A stretch of 35,566 nucleotides of DNA, from contig CAMLSA010000024.1 of assembly GCA_946482655.1 (NCBI GenBank), forward strand, positions 1-35,566, given 5' to 3'. The stretch comes from an uncultured Sphingomonas sp. GTDB taxonomy: Bacteria; Pseudomonadota; Alphaproteobacteria; Sphingomonadales; Sphingomonadaceae. This document shows positions 1 through 8,589 of this stretch, piece after piece; the first letter of the stretch is position 1; every line of letters begins with the position of its first letter. The notes beneath the pieces were generated by a model. It had not been told where the DNA came from. It made no database searches and worked only from the letters and a program-made list of their open reading frames with translations. A program made the position numbers and the translations under genes.

Positions 1-194
1 ACACGCTGTCGCTGCTGCTGGCCCACTTCCTGCTCGGCTTCGTGGCGATCAGGATGCTGCTGCATCCCGATCTGAACGAGGAGCCGGTGCGCTCGGGACG
101 GCACTTCAAGCAGATCCTGCCCAAGAAGCAGCAACCGCCCAGGCGCGCGGGCGTCGAGACCGGCGAAAGCAGGCCAGGCTCTTCGCGTGCGTGA
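1..194 (+). CDS. C-terminal end of a membrane protein (partial)
   Basis: An open frame enters from the left edge (first whole codon at base 3) and stops with TGA at 192-194. It encodes about 63 residues: a hydrophobic segment rich in Leu, Phe and Ala, then a basic, Pro-rich tail containing LPKKQQPPRR. This looks like the last membrane helix and cytoplasmic tail of an inner-membrane protein. The family cannot be named from the tail. Its stop overlaps the GTG start of the next gene by 8 bases, so the two are probably translated from one message and may share a role in exopolysaccharide or glycoprotein export. Confidence 0.6.
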   Translation, partial: TLSLLLAHFLLGFVAIRMLLHPDLNEEPVRSGRHFKQILPKKQQPPRRAGVETGESRPGSSRA

Positions 195-1635
195 TCTTTT
201 CCTGATCGGCTTTCTGGTCGCGATGCTGTTGATCGGCTTTCGCAGGCCTTTTTTGTTCCTGTGCGCCTATGTTTATGTCGATATCGTCTCTCCGCAGCGG
301 CTTTCCTATTATCTGCTGAGCTCGATCCCGATATCGCTTATCGTTTTCACTGCCTGCTTCGTCGGCTGGGCCATCAACGACGACAAGTCCCTGAGCAAGC
401 CGACCCCCCGCCAGCTCATGCTGATCATGCTGCTGCTCCTGTGCGGTTTCACGACCCTGACAGCCGACTTTCCTGACGCCGCACTCGAAAAATGGGACTG
501 GGTATGGAAGGCGATGGTGTTCGCCATCTTCATGCCGGTGACGCTCTACACGCGGGTCCGTATCGAGGGCATCCTGCTGTTCATGCTGCTGTCGATGTCG
601 TCGATCGCGGTAGTGGGCGGCGCCAAGACGCTCGCGGGCGGCGGCGGCTACGGCACGCTCAACCTGATGGTCGCCAACAACAGCGGCATGTACGAGAGCA
701 GCACGATCTCGACCTTCGCGATCTGCTCGATTCCGCTGATCCTCTACATGGCGAAATATTCGACCATTATCACCCCTTCGATCTTCTCGCGCCTCTACTG
801 GTATGCCTTGGCCTTCGCCTGCCTCTTGATCCCGATCGGCACCCAGACGCGCACCGGCCTGCTATGCATCGTGCTGATGGCGGTGCTCGAATTGCGCGCC
901 GCGAAACGTCGAATGCTCTACCTCGCGCTGATGGCGGGCATCGTCCTCGGCGGCATTCCGTTCCTGCCGAAAAGCTATACCGAGCGGATGGACACAATTC
1001 AGGGCTATCAGGCCGACGCCTCCGCCTCGACCCGGGTTGCAGTGTGGAAATGGACCATTGATTATGCCAAACAAAATCCTTTGGGCGGCGGCTTCAATGC
1101 CTTTCTCGGCAACCAGCTCGAAGTCGACATGAGCTACAAGACCGCCGATGGGACGACGGTCAAGGTCGTCGGCTACGATGCTGGTCGTGCGTTCCACAAC
1201 GCCTATTTCGAGATGCTCGGCGAGCAGGGCTATCCGGGCCTCGCTCTGTTCCTGCTAATCCACCTGGTCGGCATATTCCGGATGGAGATCATCCGACGAA
1301 CCTACAGGAAGCATGAGGGCGAACATGCTTGGGTCGCGCCGCTGGCTGCGGCGCTCCAGCACGGGCATCTCGTTTACATGCTCGGCTGTTCGTTCGTCGG
1401 TATAGCCTTCCAGCCGTTCATCTATTTCATGATCGCGGTCGAGATAGGCTTCGATCGCTATGTCCAGACCTATATCAAGAAACGCGCCTGGAATCCGTTC
1501 CGCAAGCGCAGGCGCGATGCCGAGACGGAAACCGAGCCTGAGCCGGAAGCCGGACCCGAGCCGCCGGCGTCCGAGCCCACGACGGGGGATCGCAGGCGGA
1601 CCCAACCGCGTTGGGGCACCGTAACCGGCAAATGA
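187..1635 (+). CDS. Putative O-glycosylation ligase, exosortase-A-associated type (O-antigen ligase family)
   Basis: This 482-residue polytopic membrane protein has about ten hydrophobic segments. Its N-terminus (MRDLFLIGFLVAMLLIGFRR, then AYVYVDIVSPQRL) matches the DUF5935/TIGR03097-type region found before a Wzy_C/O-antigen-ligase domain. The middle (about 200-360) has the ligase-like helices and a large loop with ASASTRVAVWKW and RAFHNAYFEMLGEQGYPGL. Such enzymes are proposed to transfer lipid-linked glycans to polysaccharide or protein in the periplasm, and they are associated with exosortase A/EPS clusters. The last 45 residues are a charged tail rich in Glu, Pro and Arg. It starts with GTG, overlaps the preceding frame by 8 bases, and is 3 bases from the next possible start, so an operon is likely. 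The family call is firm; the substrate is unknown. Confidence 0.8.
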   Translation: MRDLFLIGFLVAMLLIGFRRPFLFLCAYVYVDIVSPQRLSYYLLSSIPISLIVFTACFVGWAINDDKSLSKPTPRQLMLIMLLLLCGFTTLTADFPDAALEKWDWVWKAMVFAIFMPVTLYTRVRIEGILLFMLLSMSSIAVVGGAKTLAGGGGYGTLNLMVANNSGMYESSTISTFAICSIPLILYMAKYSTIITPSIFSRLYWYALAFACLLIPIGTQTRTGLLCIVLMAVLELRAAKRRMLYLALMAGIVLGGIPFLPKSYTERMDTIQGYQADASASTRVAVWKWTIDYAKQNPLGGGFNAFLGNQLEVDMSYKTADGTTVKVVGYDAGRAFHNAYFEMLGEQGYPGLALFLLIHLVGIFRMEIIRRTYRKHEGEHAWVAPLAAALQHGHLVYMLGCSFVGIAFQPFIYFMIAVEIGFDRYVQTYIKKRAWNPFRKRRRDAETETEPEPEAGPEPPASEPTTGDRRRTQPRWGTVTGK

Positions 1636-1638
1636 TGG

Positions 1639-2883
1639 GTGTTTGAGATGAGCAAGTCAGGCAACGTCGCCACCGACGGCGACGGCAGTAGCGGAGCGCT
1701 GGTTCGATCGACCGACGATCTCCGCCAGTTGTGGGAACAGACGCAGGCGTGGATCGCGAGCCATTATCTCGACATAGCAATCGCCCTCTCGGTCGGTGTA
1801 CTGATTGTTGCGCTTCTCTACGGCGTCAGGATCCTCGGCACGCGGCTGTGCGGGCGCGAACATCTGGGCCACTGGTCGCGGATCATCGGTCGCGCGATCG
1901 CTCGCACCAACCTGTTCTTTATCGTGACGCTCGCGGCCCGGATCGTCAGCGGTTACGCCGCCCCGCCAGCGATGGTCGCCGACACGGTGCGCTTCCTGTT
2001 CATCGTCGCGACTGCGATTCAGGCCGCCCTGTGGGTCCGCGAGATCGTGATCGGGATCGTCGAGCATCGCGCCGGCGAGGCTGAGGGCAGCGCATCCACG
2101 CTGAACTCGGCGATCGGCATCATCCGCCTGCTGGTGACCGTGGTCTGCTTCATCGTGGCGACCTTGCTCATCCTCGACAATGTCGGGGTCAATATCACCG
2201 GTCTCGTCGCGAGTCTGGGTATTGGCGGCATCGCCATCGGTCTCGCCGCGCAGGGTATTTTCTCCGATCTGTTCGCCTCGCTCGCGATCATTTTCGACAA
2301 GCCGTTCCGCCGCGGTGACACCGTCAAATGGGATCAGACCACCGGCACCGTCGAGGCGATCGGCCTAAAGACGACGCGGGTGCGCTCCGTGACCGGCGAG
2401 GAGGTGGTGATCTCCAATACCAATCTCCTCAACAAGGAATTGCACAATCTCGCCAACACGATGCGGCGGCGCGCGACCCTGATGCTCCAGGTCATCTACC
2501 AGACGCCGCCCGAGGTCTGCCGCAGGATTCCCGATATTGTGAAGGAGATCGTCGTCAAGCAGGACAAGAGCGCCTTCCTGCACTGCGCCTTGGTCAATTT
2601 CGGAACTTCGAGTCTCGACTACGAGCTTCTGTTCGACGTGATCGACGAGGACGGCGAAGTGTTCAACCGCATCCGTCACGAGATCTGCATTACCATCCTC
2701 GAAACCTTCGCGCGCCAGGGGATCGAGTTCGCCTATCCCACGCAAACCACGTTCACGGCGGCACCGAACGGTAAGATGATCATGCCCTATCCGGCGGAGA
2801 TGGAAGTGGAGACCGATCATAGGGCGGAAAATGGCGGCCATGCCGCTATCATCTTCCATCAAGATAGGCCCAAACCTGCCTGA
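1639..2883 (+). CDS. MscS-family mechanosensitive ion channel
   Basis: The 414-residue protein has about five membrane helices (roughly residues 43-66, 92-110, 115-140, 165-185, 190-215). The last is the pore-lining TM3 signature of MscS channels, GIGGIAIGLAAQGIFSDL, followed by DKPFRRGDTVKW, the start of the cytoplasmic beta domain. A mixed alpha/beta C-terminal domain follows. These channels open on hypo-osmotic membrane tension. The frame opens at GTG 1639, but ATG 1648, three codons in, is an equally likely start (MSKSGN). It lies directly after the ligase gene, and a GC-rich palindrome 75 bases downstream of its stop could end transcription. Length and architecture fit the short-to-medium MscS class. 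Confidence 0.88.
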   Translation: MFEMSKSGNVATDGDGSSGALVRSTDDLRQLWEQTQAWIASHYLDIAIALSVGVLIVALLYGVRILGTRLCGREHLGHWSRIIGRAIARTNLFFIVTLAARIVSGYAAPPAMVADTVRFLFIVATAIQAALWVREIVIGIVEHRAGEAEGSASTLNSAIGIIRLLVTVVCFIVATLLILDNVGVNITGLVASLGIGGIAIGLAAQGIFSDLFASLAIIFDKPFRRGDTVKWDQTTGTVEAIGLKTTRVRSVTGEEVVISNTNLLNKELHNLANTMRRRATLMLQVIYQTPPEVCRRIPDIVKEIVVKQDKSAFLHCALVNFGTSSLDYELLFDVIDEDGEVFNRIRHEICITILETFARQGIEFAYPTQTTFTAAPNGKMIMPYPAEMEVETDHRAENGGHAAIIFHQDRPKPA

Positions 2884-2958
2884 TCCGGACGGTACGCGCG
2901 ATCGATCGGCGATGTCTAATTCGACGCCGGCCAAGCCGCGCTCGTTAACGACCGAGCT

Positions 2959-2976
2959 CGGCGCCGATCGGCGCCG
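2959..2976. terminator. Candidate bidirectional hairpin between convergent genes
   Basis: A perfect 18-base palindrome, CGGCGCCGATCGGCGCCG, can fold into a 7-bp GC stem with a GATC loop. It sits between the convergent mscS-like gene (+, ending 2883) and the small gene on the minus strand (ending 2985). There is no T-run on either side, so it is not a classical intrinsic terminator. A transcription-ending or mRNA-protecting role is inferred from position only. Confidence 0.4.
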
Positions 2977-2984
2977 GCACCGTG

Positions 2985-3194
2985 TTAGGCTGCGTCGGCG
3001 GCCCGCGCGCCATACAAGAAGTTGGCGCGTGTAAACAACTCGGAGATCTGCCCCACGGTCAGACAGACCCTTTCCGTCCGGCCATCCTCGAGCGCCTCGG
3101 TCAGCACGAACATCCCATCGCCCATATGGTCGGCACTGATGGCAGGCGCGTCGGGATCAAAATGATCGACCAGGCTGAAGCTCATTTCCGTCAT
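2985..3194 (-). CDS. Small protein of unknown function (69 aa)
   Basis: The start chosen is the ATG at 3194, preceded on the minus strand by GGGGGTGAG, a strong ribosome site. The frame runs further upstream, but that extension is Cys-rich and has no ribosome site. The product begins MTEMSFSLVDHF, is acidic in its first half (many Asp and Glu), has no membrane segment and no recognisable domain, and ends in an Ala-rich tail. I do not recognise the family. A second in-frame ATG three codons on is a less likely start. The AT-rich stretch upstream (about 3300-3390) probably holds its promoter. Confidence 0.5.
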   Translation of the reverse strand: MTEMSFSLVDHFDPDAPAISADHMGDGMFVLTEALEDGRTERVCLTVGQISELFTRANFLYGARAADAA

Positions 3195-3444
3195 ATTTCT
3201 CACCCCCGATAAACTGCGGTCGTCCCCCGTTTGCGCTCCATGGCATAAGCAACATATGCATGTTTGAGAATAGGCCAAAGAGAATAGTCGCTCGATCGTA
3301 CCGCAGTTATTCAAAACGCTTCTGTCACGATTTATTTTTGTATTTGCTGATTAGCTGGGGTTATGATCGCAGTAGGTTAATTTTTCGCCTTTGTTCGAGC
3401 ACAGATGCGAAACGGCTTCTCGACCGGAACGTGCAATGATTCGG

Positions 3445-4158
3445 TTAGCGGCAGAAGCTCCAGCCGCCTCGTCCGGCCTGGTCGAGGTGCAGATGGTCGC
3501 GGTGCGCAACGTTGTAATCGGGTGACAAAACCGTTGAAAACGCCCGGCAGGCGCCGTCGCGAACATCCCGCAGAAATGCCGCTTCGGGTCCGTCTCCGGT
3601 CCAGTGACTTGCCACGCCGATCCTGCGCCCGTCAGCCAGCCGAAAGGCCGCTATGTCGATCGCGTTGGCATGGGCATGCTCGCTCAATCCGCCTTCCCGT
3701 CCACCGCGCACCGTCCGGCAGGCGTAGCTCCCATAGGTCTCGATCCGCCTTACCGGCACCCCGAAGCGCGTGAGCGCGGCCGGTTCGACAATCTGTTTCT
3801 CCCACAGGAAAAGCCCGATCGCGACCGGGCAGGCGATCTCCGCCCGTGGTTTGTACGCGAAGGCGGACGATGATTCTAGTCGCACGGCATCGGCATAGCC
3901 GCACGCGCCCATGCCACGCTGAGGCGGCAGCACGGCGAATTCCTCTCCCCCGGCATCGAGCAATGCCCGGCATTTGTCGAAGTCGTCGCGCAAGGCCGAG
4001 ATCTTGTAATTGGTGAAGCGGCCGATCGGATCAGCCAAGGACAAGGGTGTCCAGGGCACATCCTGCGGATGCTCCCTGCCCCAGCTGTAGAGTCCGAGCG
4101 CCACGGCCGCCAACAGAACGAGCGTGAACAGTCGTGGACCGATTGATGCGAAGCGCAT
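3445..4158 (-). CDS. Extensin-family protein, membrane-anchored (LAS-type peptidase-like fold)
   Basis: This 237-residue protein has an N-terminal signal anchor (about residues 9-26, LFTLVLLAAVALGLYSW) and a C-terminal 'extensin-like' domain (Pfam PF06904 type). The domain shows SEHAHANAIDIAAF and, near the end, NVAHRDHLHLD. These His/Asp motifs resemble the zinc-binding H..D and HxH pattern of VanY/LAS D-Ala-D-Ala peptidases, so a cell-wall peptidase role in the periplasm is plausible. Conserved Cys residues (CRALLD, MGACGYAD, IACPVAIG, YACRTV, GACRAF, FCR) suggest disulfides. It starts 36 bases downstream of a small membrane-protein gene on the same strand, so the two may be co-transcribed. 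The family is clear; the substrate is not known. Confidence 0.82.
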   Translation of the reverse strand: MRFASIGPRLFTLVLLAAVALGLYSWGREHPQDVPWTPLSLADPIGRFTNYKISALRDDFDKCRALLDAGGEEFAVLPPQRGMGACGYADAVRLESSSAFAYKPRAEIACPVAIGLFLWEKQIVEPAALTRFGVPVRRIETYGSYACRTVRGGREGGLSEHAHANAIDIAAFRLADGRRIGVASHWTGDGPEAAFLRDVRDGACRAFSTVLSPDYNVAHRDHLHLDQAGRGGWSFCR

Positions 4159-4194
4159 TCCGCCTATACGCTTCAGCCGACGCGCCGTTTCCCT

Positions 4195-4473
4195 TCAGCG
4201 CCGTGCCCTGCCGGCGACCGACGACCAACCCGCGACCGCGATCAGGAAGACGAGATCGGCGGTCATGATCCCGACAGCGAGGGATTCTGTCGCACGGGCC
4301 GCCGCGTTGCCGATGATGGCCAACAGGCCGGTAACGACCACGGCGCCAGAAAGCCGCCCGAACAGCCGGGATGAGCCAGTCCGCGCGGGAAGTAGGAGGG
4401 AACTGGTCGCGGTGGTTCGGACCCGAAAAACCGGTGCTGTCGAGGGCGGCACATCCGCTTGCATTAACGCCAT
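4195..4473 (-). CDS. Small two-helix membrane protein of unknown function (92 aa)
   Basis: ATG at 4473 is preceded by GGAGACAGG on the minus strand, a good ribosome site. The longer upstream frame lacks one. The product has a polar, Arg-rich N-terminal third and two hydrophobic segments (about residues 44-60 and 70-87: AVVVTGLLAIIG and GIMTADLVFLIAVAGW), with a short basic tail. No family is recognised. It precedes the extensin-family gene by 36 bases on the same strand and may be translated from the same mRNA. Confidence 0.45.
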   Translation of the reverse strand: MALMQADVPPSTAPVFRVRTTATSSLLLPARTGSSRLFGRLSGAVVVTGLLAIIGNAAARATESLAVGIMTADLVFLIAVAGWSSVAGRARR

Positions 4474-4680
4474 CGCCTGTCTCCAACTTCCGGACCGCGA
4501 TGATCGCAATCCCCTGGCACCCACATAGGAATGTCGAATACGATCGTTACTCTCGGCCCAGTAACAGCGGTCACATTTGGTGACGATTCGCGCAGTGATC
4601 CCGCTCACAGTGGGAACGGAATCTCGGCAGAGAAATTTAGAGGCGTTATTTTGCGCCGGGCTCTCGCGCGGCCGAGGCGA

Positions 4681-4893
4681 TCAGGCTGGTCCGATTCCTT
4701 CCACGGCGATCAATGTCTTGCCGAACATAACCCCATCGATCTTGACACGGTGGTCGATCAGATGGTGGGGGATCCGGTCCATCTCGAGCCAATATTCGCG
4801 TCCGTCTTCGCACTGCAACGCGAAACAATTGCTCTTGGCGACAAGCCGCCCGGTTTGGCGGCATTTCCAATCATTGGGTGAAACATCAGGCAT
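4681..4893 (-). CDS. Small DUF5818-like protein (70 aa)
   Basis: ATG at 4893 follows AGGGAG on the minus strand with suitable spacing. The product MPDVSPNDWKCRQTG... has the pattern of a small OB-like beta barrel: a leading segment, a 'Leu-acidic' strand (EDGREYWLEMDRI), then HHLIDHRVKIDGVMFGKTLI and a short end strand. This order (G-x-L, W-x-L/L-x-L, H-L-I/V-G-x-x-V-x-V-x-G-x-x) resembles the DUF5818 proteins I associate with sphingomonads. The function of that family is unknown. The match is by eye and therefore tentative. Confidence 0.5.
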   Translation of the reverse strand: MPDVSPNDWKCRQTGRLVAKSNCFALQCEDGREYWLEMDRIPHHLIDHRVKIDGVMFGKTLIAVEGIGPA

Positions 4894-5087
4894 TTCACTG
4901 GCTCCCTATCGGTTTGGAAGCATCCCTCCTGCGCGCGTAGATTAGCCGAATTGCTGCAATGCGCAATAATACTGTGATGAATTCACCGCGATTTCAGTCC
5001 GCTTCGAACGTTGCAACCCATCCCCCATCGGCACTACTGTTCGCAATCGCGTAAACGCGCGCAAGCGCCGGTGAGTGGATGGCCTGA

Positions 5088-6056
5088 ATGATGCCCGCTA
5101 ACCCGAATCACAGCGTCGTGAGTGCGCCCACCCAAGTGATCGTCTGCGACGATCGGCTGATGGGCTATTTCGGAACGTTGCTCGACGAGCATGCGCCACC
5201 CGCTTTCTGGGAAGCCGCCGATCCGATGGCGCGACTCCGCGAGATCGGCCGCGAGTCCCGTGTACTCATCACGTACGGCGGCAATCCCGGCCTGCCAGAA
5301 TTGATTGAGGCACTGCCCAATCTCGGCTGTCTGCTGGCGGCGGGCGCCGGCTACGAGGGCATCGACTTCGACATGCTGAAGGCACGCGGCATCATGTGCG
5401 CCAATTGCGGACCGGCCAACAGCGAAGAGGTGGCGGATCTCGCCCTGGGCCTCGCCATCGCCGCACGGCGGGAAATCATCCAGGGCGATCAAGTGGTCCG
5501 CGGCGGTCAGTGGGGCTTGAGCGGCATGACGAGAAGCTTCTGCGTGATGCGCGCGGGCATCGTCGGTTATGGCCATATCGGCAAGGCGATTGCTCGACGG
5601 CTCGACGGATTCGGCATCCAGAGCGCGTGGTGGTCGCCACGCCCGCGGCCCGGAGAGAGCCGTCCGCGCGCGAAAAGTCTGCTTGCGCTCGCGAGGGAAA
5701 GCGATCTGCTCATGATCGCCTGCCCTGGGGGTGACGATACCCGGAAGTTGATCAATCGCGAGATCATCGAGGCGGTGGGCCCGAACGGTCTCATCGTCAC
5801 CATCGCACGCGGATCGGTCATTGACGAGGATGAGCTGATCGCGGCGCTTAAGGACGGCCGCCTCGGCGCGGCGGGCCTCGACGTATTCGAGATCGAGCCC
5901 ACCCCGCCGGCGCGTTGGACCGATGTTCCCAATGTCGTTCTGAGCCCGCATTGCGGCGGCCTCACCGACGAGGCGAGGCTCCGAACGATCGCGGTCACGC
6001 AGGAGAATATCCGCCGTTTCCTAGCCGGCGAGGACCTCCTTCACCGGCTGGTGTGA
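5088..6056 (+). CDS. D-isomer-specific 2-hydroxyacid dehydrogenase
   Basis: This 322-residue NAD(P)-dependent oxidoreductase reduces 2-oxoacids to D-2-hydroxyacids or does the reverse. The Rossmann motif GIVGYGHIGKAIARR lies at about residues 158-172. The catalytic triad of the family is visible: Arg in TIARGSVID, Glu in LDVFEIEPTPP and His in VVLSPHCGG. Length is typical. Two ATGs lie in tandem at 5088 and 5091; either could be used. It stands alone between a minus-strand small gene and the convergent P450 gene, so no pathway can be assigned. Substrate specificity (glyoxylate, hydroxypyruvate, phosphoglycerate-like or other) cannot be read from the motifs. Confidence 0.9.
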   Translation: MMPANPNHSVVSAPTQVIVCDDRLMGYFGTLLDEHAPPAFWEAADPMARLREIGRESRVLITYGGNPGLPELIEALPNLGCLLAAGAGYEGIDFDMLKARGIMCANCGPANSEEVADLALGLAIAARREIIQGDQVVRGGQWGLSGMTRSFCVMRAGIVGYGHIGKAIARRLDGFGIQSAWWSPRPRPGESRPRAKSLLALARESDLLMIACPGGDDTRKLINREIIEAVGPNGLIVTIARGSVIDEDELIAALKDGRLGAAGLDVFEIEPTPPARWTDVPNVVLSPHCGGLTDEARLRTIAVTQENIRRFLAGEDLLHRLV

Positions 6057-6129
6057 AGATAATCGCGGCCGGGCTACCTAGGCGATGCCGGCAATCAGAG
6101 GGCGCCTAATCGATCGGGCGTCCGCTGTC

Positions 6130-7371
6130 TCAAGCCGCCCATTCCAGCGGATAGGACTCGGGAACACCGCCCGCCATCTTCATGGGTCCGATTGGACGTA
6201 GATCGGATAAGCGCAGGCATTGCCGCACGATCTCGGGCACCATCACTCGTGCGACGGGCCTGCCCAGGCACTCGTGGAGCCCATAGCCGAAGGTGAAGTT
6301 ATCAGCCTGGCTGCGTGCGGGATCGAAGCGTTGCGGATCGGGGAAGACCGACGAATCGAACATCGCGCTGTGGGTGACCGCCAAGACCGTCGTATCGGGC
6401 TTCACGACATGGGCGAAGGTGGTCCCGCCAGCCAGTTCGGTCGGGCGATGGCAGGTGCGGAAAAAATAGGGGAAGGCCGGCCGGAATCGCAGCGCCTCCA
6501 TGACGAAGCCGTCGAATAGCCTGGGATCAGCTGCCAGCGCGGCCTTGCGCGCCGCCGCAAGCATGTCCGGCCGCGCGAACAGCTCGGCCAGCGTGTTGTT
6601 GACAGTGTGCGACGTTGTCTCGACCGCGCCGATCAGCAGCCCACCGGCATTGAACAGCACTTTCTTGAGCGGGAATTTGATCCCGTCGGAGAAGCTGAGC
6701 CGAAGCAGGCGTGAAACCGAATTGTCTCCGCCCATGCCGAGCTTCACGGCGATCGACCGCTTGGCGACCAGCCGCCCGATATAGAGCGCGAGCATGATAT
6801 TGGCGCGCTTGCGCTGTTTGACGATGTTTTCGGGATCTTCGACGAACGGCGCGTCGAACGGTTGATTGTGGAAGGCATCCTGCTGGTTCCAATAGGACCA
6901 TTCGATCAGATCCTTGGGATCACGATCGTCCAGCCCGAAGAATTTCTGCACCAAGGCCACGGGAACGGTTCGCGTGAGTTGCTGCGGTGCGTCGATCTTG
7001 CCCTTGGCATCACGCAGGATTCGCGCCGCGGTCTCTCCGACAAAGGCGCGCATGTCGGGCACCTGCTCATAATCGATGATCGATCGCATCACCGACTTGT
7101 CGCGCCAGTGATCGGCAGTATCGTCCTGAGCCATGAAATAGTCGCCCTGCTTGGGCACATAAAGATCGACACCGAAGTCGTCGTGCCGCCGCAATATCGT
7201 GGCGCAGTCGGCGAAGCGGAACGCCATCGTCAGCTCGGGCAGTTCGAGCAATGGCCGCCGTTCGCGCATCTCGGCGAAGAACGGCAGCGACTCGTTCAGC
7301 ATGAAGTCTCTGGCGAGCGCCCATTTATGGGTCGGAGCGGCGGCATCGATCCGTTCGAGATATGATGTCAT
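6130..7371 (-). CDS. Cytochrome P450 (last gene of the protease operon)
   Basis: This 413-residue soluble bacterial P450 has every core motif: I-helix GAVETTSH (about 248-255, with Glu/Thr in the oxygen-activating position), K-helix E292-x-x-R295 in EALRFRPAF, and the haem loop FTFGYGLHECLG with the thiolate ligand Cys368. There is no N-terminal membrane anchor. AAAGGTAAAG precedes ATG 7371. The gene starts 48 bases after the stop of the helical-repeat gene on the same strand, so it is probably the last gene of that operon. No ferredoxin or reductase gene is adjacent, so redox partners must come from elsewhere, or the enzyme may use peroxide. The substrate is unknown; association with two proteases is unusual. 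Confidence 0.93.
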   Translation of the reverse strand: MTSYLERIDAAAPTHKWALARDFMLNESLPFFAEMRERRPLLELPELTMAFRFADCATILRRHDDFGVDLYVPKQGDYFMAQDDTADHWRDKSVMRSIIDYEQVPDMRAFVGETAARILRDAKGKIDAPQQLTRTVPVALVQKFFGLDDRDPKDLIEWSYWNQQDAFHNQPFDAPFVEDPENIVKQRKRANIMLALYIGRLVAKRSIAVKLGMGGDNSVSRLLRLSFSDGIKFPLKKVLFNAGGLLIGAVETTSHTVNNTLAELFARPDMLAAARKAALAADPRLFDGFVMEALRFRPAFPYFFRTCHRPTELAGGTTFAHVVKPDTTVLAVTHSAMFDSSVFPDPQRFDPARSQADNFTFGYGLHECLGRPVARVMVPEIVRQCLRLSDLRPIGPMKMAGGVPESYPLEWAA

Positions 7372-7419
7372 ATCGCTTTACCTTTCGCGGGGGCGATCAT
7401 ACGGCCCGAAGACCGGTGC

Positions 7420-8589
7420 TCATGCAGGGATGTCCGGCACATCGAATGTCGCGATGTATCGGCTGTTGTCCATCAGCGGCAGGACGAGTTCCAACTTGTT
7501 CCGGGCATATTTGAAATTGGCCTTGTCCTCGGGAGAAAGCGCGAAGGGATCGTTCGGATTGTTCGTCACATCGACATAGAGCCGCAGCCGTTCAAGCAGA
7601 TAGCTCAGCCCTGCACGGAACCACGGCGCACGCCCCTTCACCATGCGGCGGAGCAGTTCGACGGCCTCGTCATGGCGTCCCATCCTGCCGAGCAATTCCA
7701 CCCGCAACGCTTCCACGTCCGGCAATCCGGGCTCAAGCCGATCGAGCTGCGTCAGCCAGTCCTCGACGCTGTCGAGGGCATTGTTCCGCAAAAGGATGTA
7801 GCTGCCCGTTATCCCACCCATGATGGAGAGTGGCGCCTCGCCTGCCCCGCGCTCGATCCGCTTCACCATCTCGGTCGCGACCGTCATCATGTTGGTCAAT
7901 ATGCCGGCCTCGACGAAGCTGAGCAGCGTATTCACCTCATCCGAAAAAGTCCGGAAGCAGACCTCCGGGGTCCCGGTGGAGCGCTCTAGCTTCGCCATGA
8001 TCCGGCGCGATGGCTCGCCGTCGGCGGGGGCGAGATCATAGGGGACAATGATATACCGGGTTACCGGCCCGCGATCGCTCGAAGCGGAAAAGACCAGAAG
8101 CTGATCGTTCTTGTTCGAGCCTTCCAGCACAAGCGGGTCGCTGGTCGACAGCATCACCGGTACGTCGGGATTGATTCGCACCTTATGGTCGTCGCCATCC
8201 CAGATGTTGAACCAGTTCCCCCTCCACGTGGCGCCTTGAAGAGTGGATACCGAAGCCGTTGCGACAGCGGCTGGCGGAACCGGTACCGAGCTTGCCGGTG
8301 CCGGCGTGACCGAGACATCCATCTGCTGACCTGATTCGGCAGCGCATAGGCCCGCGGTGCATCGCTCCCCGCTACCGCCTGAGACCGCGATAGCATCCTG
8401 CACGCCGATTTCGCGCCCATCGGGCAACAGCACGGTGGCGAAATAGTGTCCGGCCGGTACGGGGATGGGCAAACCGGTCACGCCCTGGGCAACGACATCG
8501 CCGTTTCTATCCCGAATATGCACCGGCAACAGGCCGCGCGCGGGCGCGTCCACGGGCGCTTCGCACGTAATCGATCCCAACTGGGTCAC
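7420..8589 (-). CDS. Helical-repeat protein with N-terminal beta-sandwich-like module, unknown function
   Basis: The start chosen is GTG 8589, which overlaps the caspase-like gene's stop in the arrangement GTGA. An in-frame ATG at 8616 would give 398 residues and a 31-base overlap. The product (389 aa) begins with a roughly 70-residue beta-rich module (LLPVHIRDRNGDVVAQG, VPAGHYFATVLLPDG). A Pro/Ala/Val linker follows (about 95-120), then a second beta-rich part, then from about residue 215 an alpha-helical region with TPR-like spacing (DSVEDWLTQLDRLEPGLPD, VEALRVELLGRMGRHDEAV). No enzyme motif is seen. A scaffold or regulator that binds the caspase-like protein is a reasonable guess from the coupling, but it is only a guess. 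Confidence 0.6.
   Translation of the reverse strand: MTQLGSITCEAPVDAPARGLLPVHIRDRNGDVVAQGVTGLPIPVPAGHYFATVLLPDGREIGVQDAIAVSGGSGERCTAGLCAAESGQQMDVSVTPAPASSVPVPPAAVATASVSTLQGATWRGNWFNIWDGDDHKVRINPDVPVMLSTSDPLVLEGSNKNDQLLVFSASSDRGPVTRYIIVPYDLAPADGEPSRRIMAKLERSTGTPEVCFRTFSDEVNTLLSFVEAGILTNMMTVATEMVKRIERGAGEAPLSIMGGITGSYILLRNNALDSVEDWLTQLDRLEPGLPDVEALRVELLGRMGRHDEAVELLRRMVKGRAPWFRAGLSYLLERLRLYVDVTNNPNDPFALSPEDKANFKYARNKLELVLPLMDNSRYIATFDVPDIPA

Noticed and set aside
3445..4158. Plant-like extensin annotation
   Set aside because: The family name is historical; the protein has no Ser-Pro repeats and looks like a LAS-type cell-wall hydrolase.
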